A stretch of 64,000 bases of DNA from Pelecanus crispus (Eukaryota; Chordata; Aves; Pelecaniformes; Pelecanidae), in assembly GCF_030463565.1 (NCBI RefSeq), contig NC_134644.1, positions 150,499,967 through 150,563,966 of the forward strand. The letters run 5' to 3'. Under the pieces are notes generated by a model that ran no database searches, was not told where the DNA came from, and was given only the letters and a program-made list of their open reading frames with translations. The first letter of the stretch is position 1. Each line of letters opens with the position of its first letter. This document shows, one piece after another, positions 13,301-24,058 of this stretch. A program made the position numbers and the translations under genes.

Positions 13301-16300
13301 CCTTCAATTACAAAGTGATCACCTCACAGGGATGTTGTAAGGCTTGATCAACTGATATTTATCCTGAGATGAAAGTCACTATAAAAGGCTACAGATTTTT
13401 CATAATGTTCATAGACCACCTGCTCAGAAGCATTCATTTTTAACATCGCTTGAGCCAGCTACCAATCTGATATCTCCACGGGAATTTCCTAAAACAGATG
13501 TGGCTGTCACATTTAATCTCTCTTTTACTAGGAACTCTGAGAAAAAGGAACTCCTGGAAAAGGAAATAAAACAAATTGCATTAAAACTGATGGTGAGAAG
13601 AAGCCCCGTAATTCTGTTCCCACAGCTCATGGATTCTCCATCTGTACCTTTCAGAAAGCTGCCATAGTGACTAACTCTGTGAGCTTCACAAATTAGACCT
13701 GACCTAGATTCAGTGAAGTCTTTGTTCAGCAGCTGGTTAGTGTAATATTCCAACTGCAGCAAAGTTCAGAATTGCTCCGCAAAGCAGCAGTTTGAAAAGA
13801 AAAACAGATAAAAAGGAATTCAGATTTTCCTGTGCTCACAACATGCTGGCCCTCACTCTATACCGAATGAATCAGACAGCGAGCCGGGTGAAATTTAAAC
13901 TAGTGCTATATTCTCATAATTCCATAGTATATGCTCTTGAAAATAATTACTTCGTTTTCTCCTCTTAGTCTTTATTATAGGAATAACAAACTCCAGGAGA
14001 GCAAAAAAAAGCATGATCCTGAAAACCAGAGGTGGTTATAATTAAGTGTATCGTTAAGTGCTTTGTTGAATTGAGGTTAAAAAATTTGAAGTTTAAAATC
14101 ATGTTAGCTAAGGATAAAACAGTTCAGAGCCTTCTTTTTATAAACTGATCTGAACCATATGAAACTCTCCAGAGCATGGGTCTGGACTGGCGTCCCTTCA
14201 GAATAAGGTTTCCCATGATGTTTTGGACTTTCTGCATTGTGTGTAGAAACTGAGCACAGATGTCCCAACATGTTTCAGAAGCTTTAAAAGCTTTTGTTCC
14301 ATGATAGCAGTGGGAAACATTAATTAGAATCTTATTTAGTGATCTTTTTTTTTTTAATTGACTTGTTCTTGTTTTAAATATAATCCAAAAATATCAAAGT
14401 GAATCAAATCCAAAGAAAATAGTTTCTTGATCCTTCATCCACCAGTGAGAGATCTCTTAACAATCAGAATATAAGGCATATAAGAATGTGCATACTCTTG
14501 ATCAGACCCCCAGATAGGCAAGTCCGACCGTTAGGATAAATTACAGACCAAACTGCTTTTGAGATACATTTTGGGAAAGGTGCTACCATTGCAAAAGTCA
14601 CAGTGAATGACTCAGAGATGGACTGTTGCTGCAAAGATTTCGTTAGTATTGTAGAACGGGTGGGGAGTGCTCTCCCACTCAAAAAATGGGACATAAGCAT
14701 TATGCAGGCTATGAAAAGGTTTTTAAATTCCTTTTGCTCTGTGGGCAGTTATTAAAGAATAAATGGTTAAAGTTGATTGTCTGTTTTCCACTAAGCAGAA
14801 TTTTTTTAAAAAAAAACTATAGCAATCACAGTAAGGCTCTGCGTGGCACAAAATCTTTCTCTTTGTGCTTTAGTTTATTACCAAAAAAAGGAGAAGTTGC
14901 TGGAGGCAATACCATTACAGAAACATATTTTGTTGGCTGCGTGTAATGGTCATGTATCTCCCAGATAGTGCCCTTCCAGGCTATTTGCTACAAACATCTC
15001 AAGGAGAGACAGATTATCTTAAATTCCCAGCTGGCGAACTCTGCACATGGTGGTTTATGAGGCAATGGTGAATGGTCCACACAAACTGGAAGAGAGTTCC
15101 TGCTTTGGGAAGCTTCAGGAAACTGGCTAGGTGTGCTGTGCCTTTCACTTGCTCCCTTTTGGCGATGCTGGGCAGTGAGGAGGTACCTGTGCTGTCAGTT
15201 TGGGACTATTGCTTCTCAGGCCCCCGCTGCTATTTCTTTAGCCATCCAGGGCCCTTAAGCTTCATCACATTCAGGCCAACTTCAGAGGCAAACTTTGCTC
15301 TTCTCTTGGTGGAGCAACTGGTGAAAACAAAGTGGAGACTGAAGAACTGTGAACACTGGAGGCCCCAATGCAACAGCTAAATCCTTCACAAGCAATATGA
15401 AGATCAAACAAAGGACTTGGTGTTGGGTGGCTTCATAAAAAACAGACGATGCTGGTATTTCATATTTAAGAAGCTGAGACCTGTGTTTAGGAGGCAGGAA
15501 CTGGTAGCTTCTGAGTCTGTGCTGAGTGGCACAAATACTGGGATACAGAAAGGACTGGAGCCCCTGATGGGCCTCTATGATCAGAGCTGGGTCTTAATAT
15601 TTATGTTAGCTCCCCAAAATCTTTCCACTCAAATCTCTATGACCTCAGCCAAAGATCCAGTAGAGCTTTCTCTCAAGCTAGAGTATGGCTGCAGACACTA
15701 GATATTGCAGCATCAAGCTGTTTGGGCAGCCAGTGAGCGGTGGCAGTGGCAGCTCAGGCACGGAAAGCAGATAGTGCATCTTCTGCACTCTCCCTACAGA
15801 AACACCTTTGGGAGGTGCAGGGAACATCACTGGTATGCCTGCCTTCCATTTCCTTTGCTTATTTGTTTTATGTCATTCATTGATCTAGCTGGGTTAGAAA
15901 ACTGAAAGGTTTTCAGTTGTAAAATAAATACATTTGGACAGATGAAGTGTAACATTCTCTTACGCTCCCCTAACCTTTTTTTTTTTAGGTTAAGCAAAGA
16001 TGTTTATGATTCCAAGCTCTACCTGGCCCACTGCAGACTAGCCTCACGCTGTGTGGATGCTGGCCATGCAATGATCAGTCCATCCTTGCCCATATCTCTA
16101 GTGACGAGACTGGGCAACAAAAAGCAAGGGCAAGCTGCCTGGCTGGACGTTTCTGTGGAGCACTCAGGTAGCACTTGAGGCAGGCCAGGCAGAGCAGAGA
16201 GTGCTGGTGAGGTCTGTGCTAACAGGGAGGGTGTGAAGGGCAATGGGGCAGGTCTCATGGCAGTGTGTACGCTATATGGTGTGACTATATGGATGAGAAG

Positions 16301-18742
16301 AATTGGACACCCATCAGAAACTCATACAAAGAGTTGGGAGAGGGAGTCACTGGATTAAGAAACTGTGTTTGAAAGCAGAAGCAGTCTCTTCTGGCTGTTG
16401 CCAGCACAATTTCAATGTTGTACCTGTTTATTTGAAACACAGGATTAGCTAGGGGTCTCCTAACTCCAAACTCCGCCCAAAAAGTTAGGAAGTGCCAAGA
16501 AAGAAGGGGATAATACTGATTCACATAGCAGGCAATGGTGGCAACACTGGAGCTGGCCCATCATTGCAACACTGAACAACGCTGACCTGAAGCTTACTAA
16601 CCTGTGTAAAGTATTGCATGGCCCTTTGCTGCTCCAGGAAGTTAGGACAGTCTGTGAACTTGGGTCAACTAGCTCGAGAGATTTCTCCTGCCCTTCTGCA
16701 TGCTGGTTTCACAATCAAAATCAGTTTTCCTCCCAGACTGAAATAGATGTACGTTATGAGAGGGTTTCTCATATTCATGCTTTTTGAGTAAAATGTTTCC
16801 AAGTAGGGACTGCTCTCCCTGCTTGTGTTCAACTTGTTCTCTTTATTTAAGATGGAAATTCCTGTGTCACAGATATATATCTCTCTATGGAAACAAGAAA
16901 TTATCTCAATTATTCTTTTTAGAATAAAGGGCCCAGATTAGCTTTGAGTGAGCTTTTTCTCACTTGCTTAGAGCAAGTAACATTTTCCCCATCTTCTTTA
17001 AAAGTGCACAGAAGAAAAATGGGAGACAAAACACGCTGCACCATCTAAGCATGAGCCATGTTCTCCGTGAGAGCAAATCAGCTGAGAATATACCAAATCT
17101 GAGGATCTGCCCAGAGGAGCTATGCTGTAGCTGGATTTCCTATGGCTTTGTTTTCTAGATACACAGAAGTGTGAGAAGTGTAAGGGAAGAAACACATGGG
17201 TAGGTTCCAAATGCAAGTGAAATAGCCTTCAAATGCTCCAAGTCAGCTGATTGACAGCACAGAACTGGGTTTTTAGTCACAATTTAAAACTAATAGCCAT
17301 AACCTGGATCGAAGCAAGATACTCTTTCTCCCCACCTCCATTCAGGCAAATATCAAAGAGGTCATGCTGACTGCTGACTGCACCAGTGCCACTGGGAAAG
17401 TGACAACTGAGCTGTATTAGGTTGTCATCTTACATCCAAAACTGCAGTTCTGAAACCCTTTCTTTCCCATTGCTTATTGCTACTGGCAATGCTTACTCCT
17501 GCAGCTCAGCTTTTGGGTTGTTTTCATCTAAAGGGAATATAGTTCTCAGACTCAATGTAAATGAAATCAAGGTAGGGTCAAGATGATCAAGAGGGTCACT
17601 TCAAAAGCACAATCCCAAGTAACATGCTCACATAAACATACTCACTGCAGGCTCCCCTAATATATTGTCAGTGGGATCTGTGTGGTTCACTGAACCCATT
17701 TCAGACATCAGTTTTCAGTAGGAGACAGAAGGTTGAAATTCTACAATCCATACTAAAAGAAAGTCACAATTATCTAATGATCCTTTTTTGCCTTGTACTC
17801 CAGGATTCTGGGATACAGCAATTAAATTAAAGAAGGCAATGCTCCCCACAGGGTTTGGAAAAGCAAATATTACCATGTGTCCCTCATAGTCAAGAATCAG
17901 GTGGAGCAGACACAACAGTGACTAAGCAGGTCAACTCACAACAAAAGACATAATACTGCAGGGTCATCACAGTAAAACTTCATTGCTCATGCAATCAGTG
18001 CACCACAAAAAAACAGTATTTGTCACTCCGTTGAGGCACTGTCAGCCAAAATGAAATGTTCAGTTCATGTTCAGTACATGGTTCAGTCTCTTTAGCTGCC
18101 AGATGGCCTTTCTGTGGCCCACTGGAGTTCCACTCCACCACAGTGAAGGTCTGTTTTCAGATATCACTGTCACTGCCTTGTTAAACTTCTAGCTTAGGAA
18201 AGCGTTTGACTTGCTTCCGTCTCCAGTTTTGTACTGCAAATGCCATGAGAGCTTGTGCAAAGCCTTTGCCTCCTAAGAAAAGCAGGCATGTCAGTCAGGA
18301 CACTTGCAGAACAAGCAGATTCATAAACAAATGGCACTTTTTTTCTGCCTGTGGTTATGGGAGGTTTGACAACAGCTGAAAGATCATGCAGCAGGGCTCA
18401 TCTCAGCTTTCTGTAAACTTCCAGTCAGAAAAAGGTGGCTGTAGATTGCCAGCAACCAAAAGTCATGAGAACAGCCAGCTCGCTGACCTGAGGGGGTAAG
18501 AACAAAGCTTGTTCAGAAAGGTCCCTCCTCTGCAATGCTTTCTGTCAATCAGGGGGTTTCTCAAATTCAGGCTGTACTCAGATCATTCAGATAAATATCC
18601 AGAGACAGACACAGGCTTTATGAATTTGTTTAATCCATTTTCAACTTATTCATTCTTTTAGACTTGGCAATATTCTGCAACAGTCCTTTTCCAGTATTTA
18701 AATGAGCATTATGTGCAAAACTATTTTTATTTCTTTTAAACA
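10313..18742. other. Gene-free upstream DNA
   Basis: Over 8 kb with no supported exon. I looked on both strands for exons of NIPAL2, the gene upstream of KCNS2 in human, and recognised none. Open reading frames are short and unfamiliar. Distal regulatory elements could lie here but cannot be identified without a cross-species alignment. Confidence 0.45.
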
Positions 18743-18770
18743 TAGAATCACAGAATCATAGAATTATATT
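18743..18770 (-). mobile_element. Possible CR1 3' tail remnant
   Basis: The sequence ATAGAATCACAGAATCATAG is the reverse complement of the octamer-like tail (ATTCTATGATTCTGTG type) that ends CR1 elements. The flanking 100 bases do not show a clear CR1 body, so this is at most a severely truncated insertion. Confidence 0.4.
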
Positions 18771-20980
18771 CAGCAATTGGGCATAGTCAATAGTTGTGGC
18801 AGTAGGAATGATGTCATGAAAGGATCTCAGCTTCACTCCCAGTCACCTGTCAGGCTTTGCAAAGAAAAACAGATTGTATCTACTGATCTTAAACCAACAC
18901 ATTAAGACCCCAGGATTTTCCAATCCATCTGATGCAAAAGGAAATGGTCAACAAGAATGTATATTTGAATCTGGCTCCAGGGCCAGAGGGGGACCGTCCA
19001 GCAAGTATTAAGTTCAGACTGAAGTTCCACCTTCAGCCTAATAAATGGTTGTGTCCTCAAGTCCAAAGCTTGGACTATCTATCTACCACTCAGTGGGAGT
19101 GCTGATAACACCACTGACTTAGGTCCCGTATCTTCCTTTAGACCCCATTCAATATTTCATTAACCCTGTAGAAGCAGTAGTAGTCATAGCAGTTTCACTT
19201 CTTCCAAAGCTGACAGTGCATCTAAGATATCAGTGTATCATGCCTGCAGAACAGAGTGCCACATGTCCTCATCAGCGTCAAACTACCTGTGGGGGAGTGC
19301 AGCTGCTGTAGCAGTGGGACAGCCGACAGAGACCAGACAGCAGATGTTGCCTGAGGACATGGCTTCTTAGGCAACAGCTTCCTACACCCAGTCGGTCACT
19401 ATCACGGCAAGAATTCCACATTCCATCACAGTTCAGGTCACCACAAGCCCAAATCAGGGTGTGTAGTCAAACACACTGCGGTTAGTATGTCTCCAGACCC
19501 AGACCAGCCCTGATGGGCACCTGTACATATCCCGTATCTTTACACAGCGCTGGCACCTTCTCATATTCCTTGAATAACATGGTACCACGTGTACCAATAA
19601 AGCAAACCCTGTCTCTCACAGTCTCAGAGTCAACAACTACAACCAGCAGAACCAAAGTTAGCTGAGCTTTTGTAATACTGCCCTAGGGTGATATGAGTCA
19701 CCCATTTACCTCCCCACTCCAACAGGCAATTCTTTCATGCTTCCTTACATTTCCATCCCAGCCCCACCTTGGCACTCCTCTTTCATCCTCCCCAGGAAGC
19801 ATCCGCAGGGCAGTGGAGGCAAAGTATTGTTTTATATTGATTTATCATTAATGCATCCCAAAATCTGCTCTTACCTGACACATCACAAGCTCATTTTGTG
19901 CAAAAAAAGACATATCTGATTCCGTTTGACATATCAAAGGAGATCTTTTGCCTTGGATTCCACCAGTGATTGTGCATCCACAGCAATTCATCCTGTACTT
20001 ACTGTTGGGAAAGGCAAAAACACTAGGTCAGCTATGGAATCCCTGCTTGCATGGCTGTGGAGCAGAGTGCCTGCTTTGCAGAAACATTCAGATGAATTTT
20101 GGATTACTATCCTGGGTGCTGGAAGCATTTTAGCCTTATTAGCAAAATGCCCTGGCTGAGCCAAATAGCCCTAATTACAGGAGCAGTTATATTAGACTAG
20201 GGGGAGTTGTATCCTTACACAGTAATACTGCTTTGCTGTTTATCTCTAGTATATCTGCATAAACTTCACTGTGCCTTTTAATGAGACAATACAAGTTAGA
20301 AAAGTGACCAGTGATTTTTCCAGAGTAAAGATAAGAACAGAGACAGATTAATACATTTCCCAAAATGAGTATGAGGTTGTCCATAAACCTTTTTCTTAGC
20401 CAAGTGGCTTAGAAGGCGAGAACAATGTATAAAAGCTTCAAAATCCTCTAAACATATCTCCACTTAGTTTCTTCCAAAGCAGAATTAGGGAAAAAATACC
20501 TAATTTAAGCATAAGAAAGAAAAGTAATGAAAAATAAGTTTTTTACAAATTTGCTGAAGATACTTCAATACGTTTAAAGCCCCCACTAGATACCTAGGAT
20601 AGCGCAGAGCTGGTGGAAACACACAGACATCACTTGAATGCACCACCAGCAGCAGCTCACTCTTCCTTGCAACATCACTAAGGAATGCGAGTTATTTTTG
20701 TTCTCCTAACGGTGAGTGTGAAATTGCAGCAGAGAAGTTTTGTGATTTATCCAAGCCCTGGGGAACGTGGCGGGGGCATCCAACACAGAAATCCCAACGT
20801 GGTGGTTCCCAGTCCTGTGTCCTGCCATCCCTTGCCCCAGGCATTAAAAGCCAGTATAATTAGAGCTCCCCGGTGAGTGGTTTGCCGGCAGAGCCCTGAG
20901 TGGAGGAGGTTGTCACAAACTAATCTAACAACTGTGCTGCTGCCGGGAAGCAGGAGAGCTGCCTCTCTGGAGATGAAAAG
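18771..20980. other. Gene-free upstream DNA
   Basis: Unique sequence with no supported gene. The GC content starts to rise toward the CpG island on the right. Confidence 0.45.
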
Positions 20981-22180
20981 CTGTTGTTAGAGGGATACGT
21001 GCAGGTCACCACTGCGTTTGCAAAGCCTCCTCCCTGCTATGTGCAGTCTCTGTCTCCTGTGTGCCCCTTCCCAGGAGGGGAAGAGCTGCGGGGGGGGACC
21101 AAACTGAACGGCAGCAGCACTTTTCCTGGCCAGGAGGGCAGCCTGGCAGGCGTAATCTGGTGTGGATTCAACGTCCCGTGAGATGCCGCTGGGTGTGCAG
21201 TGAAGCACACCGGGACCCAGAGCCCGACCCAGGGCATCTGCGGCAAAGCGAGGAGACCCATGGGGGGAAAGGGAGGCAGGAGGCAGCTGTGCATTCGCCA
21301 GCAGGAGAGCAAAGCAAGAGTAAGCACCAGCCAAGAAAAGGCGAGCAGAGGCAGTGCCAGTAAGAAGCGTCATCCCTGGGGGGCCAAGGGTGCTATGGGC
21401 CCACGCACACCACCGTGGGAGTGTCCCCAGAGGTGCCAGCGCTCCAGGCACACACACTACCGGCATCGGTGGGATGTGGTGGGGCAATCACAACACCCCA
21501 GCTAGGAAAACTGAGCAGGCTCTGGATACCCGGCCGCTGGCATGCACCAGGACTTACTTGCCCCACTCCACGCCTGCACTCAGCTGCCCTGGGCTCTTAT
21601 CGGGCTCTTCTTCAGTACTGGTGCGTCCCTTGTAAACAGGGCTTGTGTACTGCCGGAGTTGGGATGTATAACCTCTCCCCCTCCAAGGGTTTGAGGAACA
21701 CAATGAGGGCGAGGTATAGGGCTGGAGTGCTCGGGGCTCTGCCAGGACTGGGGGAAGCAAGTGAGGAGGCACCATCCCCCTGCATCCCCTAATCCTGCAA
21801 AGCATTGAGAGCAATGCATTTCCAGGAACCGGACTCCAGATGCATGGGATCATGAGCGAGAGGTCGTCACGCGGCAGCTGGCGGGAGGCGATGCGGGTTA
21901 GCGCGGTACACAGCACCTGCCTCGGAGCACCTGTGCTCTGCACAGCCTGCTACCTGCTCAGCCTGGCTCAGGTGCACAGCTGGCTCCTGCACGCAGGGTC
22001 TGCCACCGCTTCCCATAGCCGCCAGGACCAGGCTTCTCCCGGGGGAAACTCGGCCTCAAGCCGGGCTCAGCAAGAGGAGGGAGATTTCTTCACATCCTCC
22101 TCCAGTGTGGGCAGAGGCGCTGCCGCCGGTGACCACGTAATTAGACATTATTCCACACACCAGCAGTAGAACTCTTGCCC
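20981..22180. promoter_or_regulatory. CpG-island shore upstream of KCNS2
   Basis: GC-rich shoulder of the KCNS2 promoter island. Overlapping open reading frames on both strands (the longest is 166 codons on the minus strand, 20987-21487) are the expected result of stop-codon depletion in GC-rich DNA and show no domains. It plausibly contains upstream regulatory sequence, including a cluster of E-boxes near 21.9 kb. Confidence 0.4.
21914..21974. promoter_or_regulatory. Cluster of three CACCTG E-boxes
   Basis: CACCTG occurs at 21914-21919 and 21928-21933, and its reverse complement CAGGTG at 21969-21974. E-boxes of this type bind bHLH factors and ZEB/SNAI repressors. Three copies in 61 bases is denser than expected, but GC-rich DNA raises the background. 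A regulatory role is inferred only. Confidence 0.3.
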
Positions 22181-22810
22181 CGCCGCGAGCAGCAGTGCAG
22201 GGAGGTCAGGCCCCTCGGCTCGGGGCATGATCCTTCAGGATTATTCCCACCGAAATCGCTGGGCAGGGCTGTGCGAGGAGGTCGGGGGTTCCTAGCCGGC
22301 GTCTGAGGGGGCGGTGGGCCCCCCTCAACACGCTGCCGGGCTTTCCTCACACCAAATCGCTCTGACGAGCAATTGCCCCCATCTTTCCTGCCTTCAGTCC
22401 CCGCAGGGACGCTGCCCAGGCGCCACAGCGTGGGTGCAGCGCGGGGGGCCGCGGCGGGACCCGTGGGCGGCGGGGGACCCCCTCCCCCGGCCCCTTCCCG
22501 GGGCCCTGCCCGGGCGGCCGTGGGGCCCGCCGGCAGGGTGCGGGGGCAGAGGGGCGGGGGGGCGAGCGGCTGCGGGTGGGCTTCCCCCCGTCGGGGGAGG
22601 CTCCGCGGGTGCCCAGCGCCACGGCGGGCGTGGGCGGGCGTCCCCCCCCGGGGGAGCGGAGCCGCCCGGGGCCGGCGTGAGGCAGGACGGCGGGGGGAGG
22701 GAACCGCGGGTTGCGGCGCCGCTGCCGTCCCCGCGCAGCGCCGGTGCGCGGCGGCAGGAGCGGGAGCGAGCGCGCGGAGGCACCGCCGGCAGGCCGGCTC
22801 CGCCGGGCCG

Positions 22811-22859
22811 CCCCTCCCCTCCCCTCCCCTCCCCTCCTCTCCCCTCCCCTCCTCTCCCC
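22811..22859. repeat. CCCCT pentamer repeat
   Basis: About nine units of CCCCT with two CCTCT interruptions inside the CpG island. The minus strand carries runs of four G at regular spacing, so it could form G-quadruplex structures. It is a likely site of length polymorphism. Confidence 0.8.
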
Positions 22860-23008
22860 GGCCGGGCAGCGCGGCCGCCGGACGCCCGCCCGCCGCCGGG
22901 CTCCGCGCCTCCCGTCCCGCGGCGGCAGCCCCCCGAGCGCCCGGCGGGGTCGGGCCGTGGGGAAGGCGGGAGCGGCGGGGGCGGGCGGCAGCCGCGGGGG
23001 TCGTCGCC

Positions 23009-23044
23009 ATGACGAGCGCGCGTGCCGCCGCCTCCCGCCGCTGA
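23009..23044 (+). CDS. Candidate short upstream ORF, 11 codons
   Basis: An ATG with a reasonable context (GTCGCC before it, A after it) opens an 11-residue frame ending in TGA. It would be a KCNS2 upstream ORF only if transcription starts left of 23,009, which cannot be determined here. Translation is not shown. Confidence 0.2.
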   Translation: MTSARAAASRR

Positions 23045-23061
23045 GCGGGGCGGCGCGCGGC

Positions 23062-23079
23062 CGCTGTCCCTTCAGCACC
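23062..23079. promoter_or_regulatory. Non-canonical (split, flipped) REST/RE1-like motif
   Basis: CGCTGTCC (23062-23069) is the reverse complement of the right half of the REST/NRSF element, GGACAGCG. One base later, TTCAGCACC (23071-23079) is a perfect left half-site on the plus strand. Both halves are present, but their relative order and orientation differ from the canonical RE1. REST is known to silence neuronal genes outside neurons, and KCNS2 is a neuronal channel gene. Binding at this arrangement is inferred and untested. Confidence 0.35.
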
Positions 23080-23100
23080 GCGCGGCCGGCGGGGCCGCCC

Positions 23101-23160
23101 CCGCCCCCCACCCCACCCCACCCCCCCACCCCCCCCCCCGCCGCCGCCGCCGCCGCCCCC
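23101..23160. repeat. Poly-C and CCG low-complexity tract
   Basis: A C-rich stretch with CCCCA units is followed by about seven CCG triplets (about 23138-23157). It probably lies in or just before exon 1 of KCNS2. Triplet and homopolymer runs like these are prone to length change, and base counts in assemblies may be unreliable. Confidence 0.8.
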
Positions 23161-23202
23161 CCGCCACCGGCACCGGCTCCGGCAGCGGCCCCGGCAGCGG
23201 CG

Positions 23203-23259
23203 ATGGCGGGCCGGGGCCGGGGGCAGCAGGGCGCGCCGGCGGGCGGCCGCGGCCGCTGA
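23203..23259 (+). CDS. Upstream ORF in KCNS2 exon 1, 18 codons
   Basis: An ATG at 23203 in a good context (GGCGATGG, G at +4) opens an 18-residue Gly/Arg-rich frame that stops with TGA at 23257-23259, eight bases before the splice donor. It therefore starts and ends inside exon 1 and would be kept in the spliced mRNA whenever transcription begins upstream. There is no other ATG between the exon 2 acceptor and the main start. Such an upstream ORF could reduce translation of the channel. Function is inferred, and the GC-rich setting makes chance occurrence possible. Confidence 0.4.
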   Translation: MAGRGRGQQGAPAGGRGR

Positions 23260-23544
23260 TCTCTCAGGTAAGGCGGGCGCGGCGGGGCGCGGAGCGCAGC
23301 GGAGCGGAGCGGAGAGGGGCGGCTCCCCCGCGGCGGGGGCCCGAGCGGGGCGGGGGGCGGCGGCGGGGGCTGCGGCCCCTCGGGGGGGGCGCGGCTGGGC
23401 GAGCGGCGCCGGGGGAGCGGGGCCCCGGGAGGCGGCGGCGGCGGGCGGGGGGGTCCTCGTCTGGCGGGGCCGGGGCGCGGCGGGAGGGAGGGAAGGGTCG
23501 GTGTGTAATGGGGGGCCCCTGGGAGCGACAGCCGCGGCCCGGGG

Positions 23545-23586
23545 TGCGGGTACGGGCACGGGTACGGGTACGGGCACGGGCACGGG
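23545..23586 (+). repeat. Hexamer array (TACGGG/CACGGG)
   Basis: Seven six-base units in register: TGCGGG, TACGGG, CACGGG, TACGGG, TACGGG, CACGGG, CACGGG. It lies inside the KCNS2 5'UTR intron. G-runs of three at six-base spacing could form a G-quadruplex on the transcribed RNA. This is not the vertebrate telomere unit. Confidence 0.85.
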
Positions 23587-23640
23587 GAGGGATGGGAGCC
23601 TGCAGCGGGAACAAAGGAGCCGCCCTCAGTGTCTTCAGCG

Positions 23641-23956
23641 GGAGGTGGGAGAAAGAATGGGGGGAAAGGGAGAAAAAGAGGGAAAAAGGGAGAAAAAGGG
23701 GAAAAGGGAAAACAGGGAAAAGGGGGAAGAAAGAGGGGGCAGAGAGAGAAAAAAAGAAGCAAAAGAAAGAAAGAAACAAGACAGAGAGAAAGAGAAAGAA
23801 AGAAGGAAAGAAGGAGGAAAGAAGGAAGGAAGGAGGAAAGAAAGGAAGAAAGAAAGAAGCAAAGAAAGGAAGGGAAGAAGGAAGAAAGAAAGAAAGAGGA
23901 AGAAAGAAGGCAAGAAAGAAAAGAAAGAAGGAAAAAAGAGAAGGAAAGAGAGAAAG
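23641..23956 (+). repeat. Long polypurine tract (GAAA/GGAA type)
   Basis: About 315 bases of nearly pure A and G on the sense strand, interrupted by only a few C residues and one T. Unit types GAAA, GGAA, GAAG and GGAGG are mixed, so it is an irregular microsatellite, not one simple repeat. It ends about 65 bases before the exon 2 splice acceptor of KCNS2. Homopurine tracts of this length can adopt triplex (H-DNA) structure and are unstable. Confidence 0.9.
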
Positions 23957-24021
23957 CGTCAATAGGGGAACATGCTATAGATTTGCTCATTCTGCTGATT
24001 TTCTGTGCAATTGCATCCTAG

Positions 24022-24058
24022 GTTTTCATTCCCTATACACCTTTGGAAGGAGCTCACT
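24022..24058 (+). other. KCNS2: KCNS2 exon 2 5'UTR segment
   Basis: Thirty-seven untranslated bases between the predicted splice acceptor and the ATG. They contain no ATG. The open frame extends left to an ATG at 24005, but that codon lies on the intron side of the acceptor, so it is not used in the spliced message. Confidence 0.6.

Larger units (their letters stand above)
23101..23267 (+). other. KCNS2: KCNS2 untranslated exon 1 (5' end unknown)
   Basis: The 3' boundary is well supported: CTCTCAG at 23261-23267 is followed by GTAAGG, a strong splice donor. KCNS2 in other vertebrates has a non-coding first exon and an intronless coding region, and this fits. The left boundary given is only a guess because the transcription start cannot be read from the sequence. 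The exon contains an 18-codon upstream ORF. Confidence 0.6.
22181..23610 (+). promoter_or_regulatory. KCNS2: CpG island and presumed KCNS2 promoter
   Basis: A sharply bounded block of very high GC with frequent CG dinucleotides, in a window that is otherwise AT-rich. It includes the splice donor of the untranslated first exon of KCNS2 at 23,268. No clear TATA box is visible, as is usual for CpG-island promoters. The transcription start cannot be fixed from sequence; it most likely lies in the roughly 23.0-23.2 kb part. Long open reading frames crossing the island (for example 480 and 547 codons on the minus strand) are low-complexity artefacts. Confidence 0.75.
23268..24021 (+). other. KCNS2: KCNS2 5'UTR intron
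   Basis: A 754-base intron from a GTAAGG donor (23268) to a CCTAG acceptor whose AG is at 24020-24021. A pyrimidine-biased stretch and candidate branch region (about 23981-24017) precede the acceptor. The intron is almost entirely GC-rich sequence in its first third and a polypurine tract in its second half. The predicted boundaries follow GT-AG rules and the known KCNS2 gene structure, but are not backed by transcript data here. Confidence 0.65.

Noticed and set aside
20987-21487. 166-codon minus-strand open frame
   Set aside because: GC-driven, overlapped by several frames on the other strand, with no recognisable domain or splice context.
1-22180. Exons of NIPAL2, the expected upstream neighbour
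   Set aside because: I recognised no NIPAL2 protein sequence on either strand; the gene is probably farther left.
23545-23586. Interstitial telomere repeat
   Set aside because: The unit is TACGGG/CACGGG, not the vertebrate telomere unit TTAGGG.
22141-23990. Very long minus-strand open frames (480 and 547 codons) and plus-strand frames up to 346 codons across the CpG island and polypurine tract
   Set aside because: They are low-complexity (Pro/Ala/Arg or Ser/Phe/Lys runs) and arise from GC richness and the polypurine tract; several overlap on both strands and none has a domain.
24005-24058. In-frame upstream extension of KCNS2 beginning at an ATG at 24005
   Set aside because: That ATG lies on the intron side of the predicted acceptor (AG at 24020-24021), and the known family start is the ATG that begins MTGQSL.
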